The notes under the pieces: generated by a model | The model's database searches: none | Told to the model about the DNA's origin: nothing | Seen by the model: the letters and a program-made list of their open reading frames with translations, nothing else | NCBI RefSeq assembly: GCF_026965555.1 | Contig: NZ_CP114040.1 | Location: 7,972,001 to 8,036,000, forward strand | Length of the DNA: 64,000 bases | DNA from: Nannocystis punicea | GTDB lineage: Bacteria > Myxococcota_A > Polyangia > Nannocystales > Nannocystaceae | Reading direction: 5' to 3' | Shown: one piece after another, positions 60,112 to 64,000 of the stretch | Layout of the letters: every line of letters starts with the position of its first letter | Numbering within the stretch: the first letter of the stretch is position 1 | Program-made: the position numbers and the translations under genes

Positions 60112-61011
60112 TCAACGCCTCGGCGCGGGCGCGCCCCCCTCGTCCGGCGGCGCGGGAGCGGCCGCCGCGGGCTTGGCCTTCTGTCCGGGCGCCAGCTTGA
60201 TGATGAAGGCCATCGAGAGCAGGTGATTGTTGTTGTCGGGGTCGTGCGGGCGCTGGATGTATTGATTGAGGTACCCGAACTCGACGCGGACCGCCTTGGT
60301 GTCGTAGGCCAGGCCGACGAACACGCGGTTCTGATCGAAGCCGGGCTCGGTGTAGGCAGTGCGGGTCAGGTGGAAGAAGAACTCGTCGTAGAGCAGGAGC
60401 TGCCACGGCGCGCCTTTTTTGAGGTTCACGGCCACACGGAGCTGCTGGCGGAGCCGATGGGCCCAGCGGCTCATGCCCATCGTCTGCGGCACGCCGTCGA
60501 CGATGTCGTCGCTGCCGATGCCGTGGGTGCGGATCCGGTGCTCCACGCGGTTGCGCCAGTTGATGTCGAAGCGGCCCTCCACCGCCCAGCGCAGCGTCAG
60601 CTGGGTGTAGATCCGGTGCTCGTCGACGTTGCGGGTGCGCGCGAACACCGGGTCGTCGAAGAAGTCGGGCAGCCAGATGTAACCGACGAAGAACCCGCCC
60701 CACTTGGCCCACATATAGCCGATCGCCGGGCGCACGACGACGAACGTGTTGGGGTTCTGCCGCGTCTCGACGACCGCCCCCGACATGTCCTTGACGTATT
60801 GCAGCGGCGAGTTCATCCGCCGCAGGTGAAAGTCGAGCGCCAGGCGCAGGCCCTTGGCCTTCGCGTCCATGTTGACGTCCAGCATCACCTGATTCCAGAT
60901 GCCGATGTCCGGCTCCGGCGGCGTGGTCGCCCGCGCCGGACCGACAGCCCCGATCGCGGCGACACCGGCGCCGACGGCGAGCGGGAGCAGGCGCGGGCGG
61001 CGGCGAATCAT
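60112..61011 (-). CDS. DUF2490-like outer-membrane beta-barrel protein, first paralogue, 299 aa
   Basis: ATG 61011 starts 'MIRRRPRLLPLAVGAGVAAI' and 'GAVGPARATTPPEPD', a signal peptide. The mature protein follows the DUF2490 layout: 'WNQVMLDVNMDAKAKGLRLA' (early strand), 'VRPAIGYMWAKWGGFFVGYI', 'DEHRIYTQLTLRWAVEGRFD', 'WRNRVEHRIRTHG', 'LLLYDEFFFHLTR', 'FDQNRVFVGLAYDTKAVRVE' and a terminal 'LLSMAFIIKL', i.e. about ten amphipathic strands ending near an aromatic-rich C-terminus. Tail of ~25 Pro/Ala-rich residues. Probably a channel or structural outer-membrane protein. Close paralogue of the next gene. Confidence 0.8.
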   Translation of the reverse strand: MIRRRPRLLPLAVGAGVAAIGAVGPARATTPPEPDIGIWNQVMLDVNMDAKAKGLRLALDFHLRRMNSPLQYVKDMSGAVVETRQNPNTFVVVRPAIGYMWAKWGGFFVGYIWLPDFFDDPVFARTRNVDEHRIYTQLTLRWAVEGRFDINWRNRVEHRIRTHGIGSDDIVDGVPQTMGMSRWAHRLRQQLRVAVNLKKGAPWQLLLYDEFFFHLTRTAYTEPGFDQNRVFVGLAYDTKAVRVEFGYLNQYIQRPHDPDNNNHLLSMAFIIKLAPGQKAKPAAAAPAPPDEGGAPAPRR

Positions 61012-61289
61012 GGCAGTCGGCACGGGACCGACCAACAAGGGCCGAGCGCGCAGCGACGACTCGAGACCTCGCGCGCTCGCGCGCCTGCAGCCGGCCAGGG
61101 ACCGGAGATGCGTGGCCACGCCAGGGCTGCGCAGCCGCCGCGGCGGGCGCCGAACGAGCGAGCGACGGCCGCCCGCGCGCCGCAGGCCGCGCCCTCCGCC
61201 GTTGACCCGAGTCGTTGTCGTCACCGCGGCGCCCGGCGATTCATCGCACCGGTGATTCGCCGCGATCGATCACGCGATTGTCGCTACGC

Positions 61290-62192
61290 TCAATGATTCG
61301 GCGGCGGCAGGGCCGGCGCCGGGGCCGGCTGCGCGGGCGGGTGCGCGGCGTGCTTGGCGTGGCCGAGCTTGATGATGAAGTTCAGGGCGAACACGTGGTT
61401 CAGCTGGTCGGGGTCGTGGAAGCGGCGCACGTATTGATTGATGTAGCCGACCTCGACGCGCACCGGCTTGGTGTCGTAGCCGATGCCGATGAACGCGCGG
61501 TTCTGGTCGAACCCGCGCTCGGTGGTGAAGGCGGTCCGGTTGAGGTGGATGAAGAACTCGTCCCAGACGATCAGCTGCCACGGGGCGTCCTTCTTGAAGT
61601 TGACCGCGAAGCGGATCTGCTGGCGATAGCGGTGGGCCCACCGGCTCAGGCCCCCGTGCTGCGGCTCGCCGTCGACGATGTCGTCGCTGCCGGGGCCGTG
61701 GAAGCGGATCCGGTGCTCGAGGCGGCTGCGCCCGCTGAGGTCGAAGCGGCCCTCTCGCTGCCAGCGCAGGTTGAGCTGGGTGTAGATCCGGTGCTCGTCG
61801 ATGTTCTTGGTGCGGGCCACCGCGCGGTCGTCGAAGAAGTCCGGCTGCCACGCGTAACCGAGGAACAGCCCGCCCCACTTGGCCCACATGTACCCGATCG
61901 CCGGCCGCAGAATGACGACAGTGTTCGGGTTCTGCCGCGTGTCCGTCACCGCCCCCGACATGTCCTTGACGTATTGCAGCGGGGCGTTCATCCGCCGCAT
62001 CTGCATGTCGAGCGACAGCCGCAGGCCCTTGGCCCGCGAGTCGAGGTTGGCGTCGATGAGCACCTGACTCCACATCTCGAGGTCCGGCTCCGGCGGCGCA
62101 GCCGCTCGCGCCGGCGCCCCGGCGAGGAGGGCGGCGAGGCCGACACCGACTTGGAGCGAGCGCGAGGATACGAATCGGCGGCGGCGAATCAT
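61290..62192 (-). CDS. DUF2490-like outer-membrane beta-barrel protein, second paralogue, 300 aa
   Basis: ATG 62192 starts 'MIRRRRFVSSRSLQVGVGLA', leading to a signal ending 'GAPARAAAPPEPD'. It matches the preceding gene's product strand by strand ('PLQYVKDMSGAVTDTRQNPN', 'GYMWAKWGGLFLGYAWQPDF', 'DDIVDGEPQHGGLSRWAHRY', 'AFIGIGYDTKPVRVEVGYIN'), with roughly 60 percent or more identical residues by eye. The two lie in tandem, same strand, 278 nt apart: a gene duplication with later divergence, mainly at the C-terminal Pro-rich tails. Confidence 0.8.
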   Translation of the reverse strand: MIRRRRFVSSRSLQVGVGLAALLAGAPARAAAPPEPDLEMWSQVLIDANLDSRAKGLRLSLDMQMRRMNAPLQYVKDMSGAVTDTRQNPNTVVILRPAIGYMWAKWGGLFLGYAWQPDFFDDRAVARTKNIDEHRIYTQLNLRWQREGRFDLSGRSRLEHRIRFHGPGSDDIVDGEPQHGGLSRWAHRYRQQIRFAVNFKKDAPWQLIVWDEFFIHLNRTAFTTERGFDQNRAFIGIGYDTKPVRVEVGYINQYVRRFHDPDQLNHVFALNFIIKLGHAKHAAHPPAQPAPAPALPPPNH

Positions 62193-62625
62193 CGGAGTCA
62201 CTGCTGTGGGGTGCCGGCAAAACAAGGCCCCGATCGCGCGACGGCGGCGGTGACGTCGAGCGCTCTCGCGGCGAAGACACGGGCCCGCGGCCGCCTCACG
62301 CGGCCAACGAGCGCGTCCCCGCGCTCCTGCGAGCGCCTGCGTGGGAACCGCTCGGCGAGCCCCGACGGCCAGGTCCTTGTTACGTTCAGGTCACGATCGT
62401 CACGGAGCGGGCAGCTGCGAGATCGGGCTCAATCCCGTCGACGCCGGGGAATTCCGCCGTCCAGCGCCGTCTCGCGGGGTTGCGGCGCCGACGCGAAGGT
62501 GTCAGGCCGAGTTTGCAGAATGAAGGCTTTATTGTCACATCTACGTGACAAACTTCGTCGGGGTTGCTCCGCAGAATTCGTGATATTTCCCCGCGATCGG
62601 TGAATTAGCGGCGAGAACAACGTTC
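62193..62625. other. Upstream region of the second DUF2490-like gene
   Basis: No gene. From about 62500 the sequence becomes less GC-rich and carries the palindrome at 62532-62551. The remainder shows no repeat or RNA gene. Confidence 0.35.
62532..62551. promoter_or_regulatory. Perfect 7-bp inverted repeat in an AT-richer patch
   Basis: TTGTCAC (62532-62538) and GTGACAA (62545-62551) are exact reverse complements, 6 nt apart, in a stretch with unusually many A and T for this window (GCTTTATTG upstream, AATTCGTGATATTT 25 nt downstream). Operator-like. The gene it serves is uncertain: the nearest leftward start is 340 nt away. Confidence 0.45.
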
Positions 62626-62935
62626 TTACGCGCCGTACAGCTTCGTCGCGAAAATGACACAGTCGGCTCGCCCCGCGCCCCGGATCACGGACACGGGTCC
62701 GCCGCCCGTCCGCGCGCAGCTCCTCCGCCCGGAACGCGATGGCCGCGGCCTCGAGGGCACGCAGACAGGCGGCGGCTTCCTCGGGAGCGTGTCCGCCGAT
62801 GAGAACGCATGCGGATCGCCGCGCCGCGGGTGCGCCGCAGTGCCATGAATCTCGAGCGGTACTCGCAATGGCGATGCGCCCTCCGGTCGATCGCACGGAG
62901 CCGACCTGAAGGCGGCGAATCTCCACAGCGCGATC
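62626..62935 (-). pseudogene. Frameshifted small gene remnant
   Basis: One minus-strand frame reads 'RSACVLIGGHAPEEAAACLR' and 'ALEAAAIAFRAEELRADGRR', then becomes Arg-rich. A second frame continues from about the same point with 'GPVSVIRGAGRADCVIFATK' and 'LYGA', ending in a TAA at 62626-62628. Joined they make a coherent ~100-residue C-terminus with strand-helix-strand character. No start is visible. I do not recognise the family. Confidence 0.45.
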
Positions 62936-63538
62936 CTCTGGGACGCGGCTCGACGACGCGTGCCTGAAGGTCGCATGTCTTCGTGGTGGCCGACAAGGAG
63001 TGAAGCCGGCTCGACCACGAGATTCGGGGCGATGACCGCCGGGGCGATATGAGCACAGCCTATTCGTGATGCGTCGGGCCATTCGAGCATGGGTCGAGGA
63101 GCAGCTCGCCGGGACGCGCGGACGAGATGCGCGACGAGCCAATCGAACTACGGAGGCGCGGCCGTTCCGGGAGAGCGCCCCGGAGCGCCCCCGCATCGGG
63201 CCCGTGCGCGGGCGCTCTCGGACCAGGACCGCCGCGAGTCGCTCGAATGGAGCGCCGCGAGCGGGAAGCTCCCTCGACCTTCGCAACCGGGCCGGGCCGG
63301 ACCTCCGTGGCGCCGTGCTCGGGGCGAGCCAGTCTCGCCCGCCGACCGCGACGGAGCGATCTTCGTGGAGCGAGCGACCGCGGCGTCGAGCGAGGCGACC
63401 GCTCGACGCCGCGACCCGCCCGGTGTCGGCCCGGGAGCCTCTCCGCTCCCGGCGGGCCCCCGGTCGCCCTGGCAGGTTCGCAGGCACATCGCCTCGAAGG
63501 TCCGGTAGAGTGAGCGGGGCGGCCTCGACGTCGCCGGC
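62936..63538. other. About 600 nt without a recognised gene
   Basis: Frames on both strands are Arg/Pro/Ser-rich and look like antisense or non-coding GC-rich DNA. No palindrome of the dispersed family and no RNA gene seen. Confidence 0.35.
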
Positions 63539-64000
63539 GTGTCCGTGCTCTGCTCCCTCTCCCTCGCGTTCGTCGTGTTCGTGTTCGGGTCGCCGGCGTC
63601 GGCCCCCGCGGACGACGTCCCCCTGACAAAGGATGGAGCCGCCCCGTCGGGGCCGCGCGAACTCCCGGCCGGTGCCAGCGCGCCCCTCCAGGCCCCGGTC
63701 CAGTCCCCGCGACCGTCGGCCGGACCGGCCGAGGCGATCGCTCCCCTGGACCCCGGGGCGGGGCCATCCGCGCCCGCGCCTCCCTTTCCCGGCGACGGCC
63801 CCGCTCCGCTCCCGGCGGACTTCGTCGCGCCCGACGCCCGCCCGTCGTCGCTCCCGGCCGACGGCGTCGCCCCTCTCGCCGAGCCTCGCCCCGAAGCGAG
63901 CGAGCGCCCCTCGGTCGGCGCGCCGGCGCCCGTCGCTCCGCTCGGCTCCGGGCCCGTCCTGACCACGACCCGGCCCGATCCGCGGACCCTCCGCGCGGTC
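63539..64000 (+). CDS. Start of a secreted Pro/Ala-rich protein (partial, 154 residues in window)
   Basis: GTG 63539 opens 'VSVLCSLSLAFVVFVFGSPA' followed by 'SAPADDVPL', a convincing Sec signal peptide. About 125 residues of Pro/Ala/Gly/Ser-rich linker with repeated 'PLPADFVAPDARP' and 'SLPADGVAPLAEP' motifs follow, and the frame runs off the window. The opposite strand is also open here but lacks any leader or start context. The functional domain must lie beyond 64000. Confidence 0.55.
   Translation, partial: MSVLCSLSLAFVVFVFGSPASAPADDVPLTKDGAAPSGPRELPAGASAPLQAPVQSPRPSAGPAEAIAPLDPGAGPSAPAPPFPGDGPAPLPADFVAPDARPSSLPADGVAPLAEPRPEASERPSVGAPAPVAPLGSGPVLTTTRPDPRTLRAV

Noticed and set aside
60775..60800. 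CGACATGTCC in the first DUF2490-like gene (also near 61957 in the second)
   Set aside because: It encodes the conserved 'KDMSGA' segment in both paralogues and lacks the second arm, so it is not a copy of the dispersed palindrome.
63148..63966. A 272-codon minus-strand frame at the window end
   Set aside because: Gly/Ala/Pro-rich and antisense to a frame that has a clear signal peptide; no start context.
1..64000. CRISPR array, prophage, secondary-metabolite cluster or complete restriction/defence island
   Set aside because: No spaced direct repeats of CRISPR type, no phage structural genes, no PKS/NRPS domains, and the only defence-like gene is the solitary methyltransferase.

Overview
The window is very GC-rich, with coding frames whose third position is almost always G or C and frequent GTG or TTG starts. 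It reads as a chromosomal segment of a myxobacterium (Myxococcota), most like the Nannocystis/Polyangium side of the phylum. The basis is a Ser/Thr kinase with a TPR tail, many lipoproteins with a lipobox followed by Ser/Thr/Gly-rich stalks and Cys-rich or FG-GAP domains, and an ECF sigma/membrane anti-sigma pair. The assignment is inference from style; no rRNA, tRNA, CRISPR array or intact insertion sequence was seen.

Layout. 1-4.7 kb: end of a secreted protein, an unrecognised protein, and a large stand-alone Eco57I-type DNA adenine methyltransferase. 5-15.2 kb: small transcription units, namely an AraC/GyrI regulator with a membrane protein, a SAM methyltransferase, tetR plus FAD monooxygenase behind a clear operator, ABM monooxygenase plus alpha/beta hydrolase, DNA alkylation repair, and DJ-1/PfpI. 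15.7-23.5 kb: a metal-efflux operon in the order response regulator, sensor kinase (split into two frames), outer-membrane factor, periplasmic adaptor, RND pump. 23.8-30.8 kb: Ser/Thr kinase with TPRs, a secreted lipoprotein and a WD40-like propeller.

30.8-38 kb is a decay and rearrangement zone: LRR, TPR, phospholipase D-like and possible transposase remnants, a sharp junction between two decapitated genes, and an apparently imported GST/WYL-regulator pair. 38-62 kb is dominated by secreted lipoproteins (FG-GAP, Cys-rich, Ser-rich), a quinone-oxidoreductase-like enzyme, an ECF sigma/anti-sigma/barrel-like cassette, TPR proteins, a metallophosphoesterase, a divergent LysR/aldo-keto reductase pair and a tandem pair of DUF2490-like outer-membrane proteins. 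The last 1.8 kb holds a frameshifted remnant and the start of a Pro/Ala-rich secreted protein.

The most unusual signal is not a gene. It is a dispersed 20-nt palindrome with 8-4-8 geometry, roughly ACMTGTCC-N4-GGACAKGT, that recurs across the window, nearly always just after stop codons or between convergent genes, with one copy inside the sensor-kinase reading frame. It could be a terminator family, a REP-like element or a protein-binding site. Other notable items are a 68-bp tandem repeat upstream of a lipoprotein gene, a 57-nt in-frame tandem repeat inside the methyltransferase, and the head-to-head junction near 34.83 kb.
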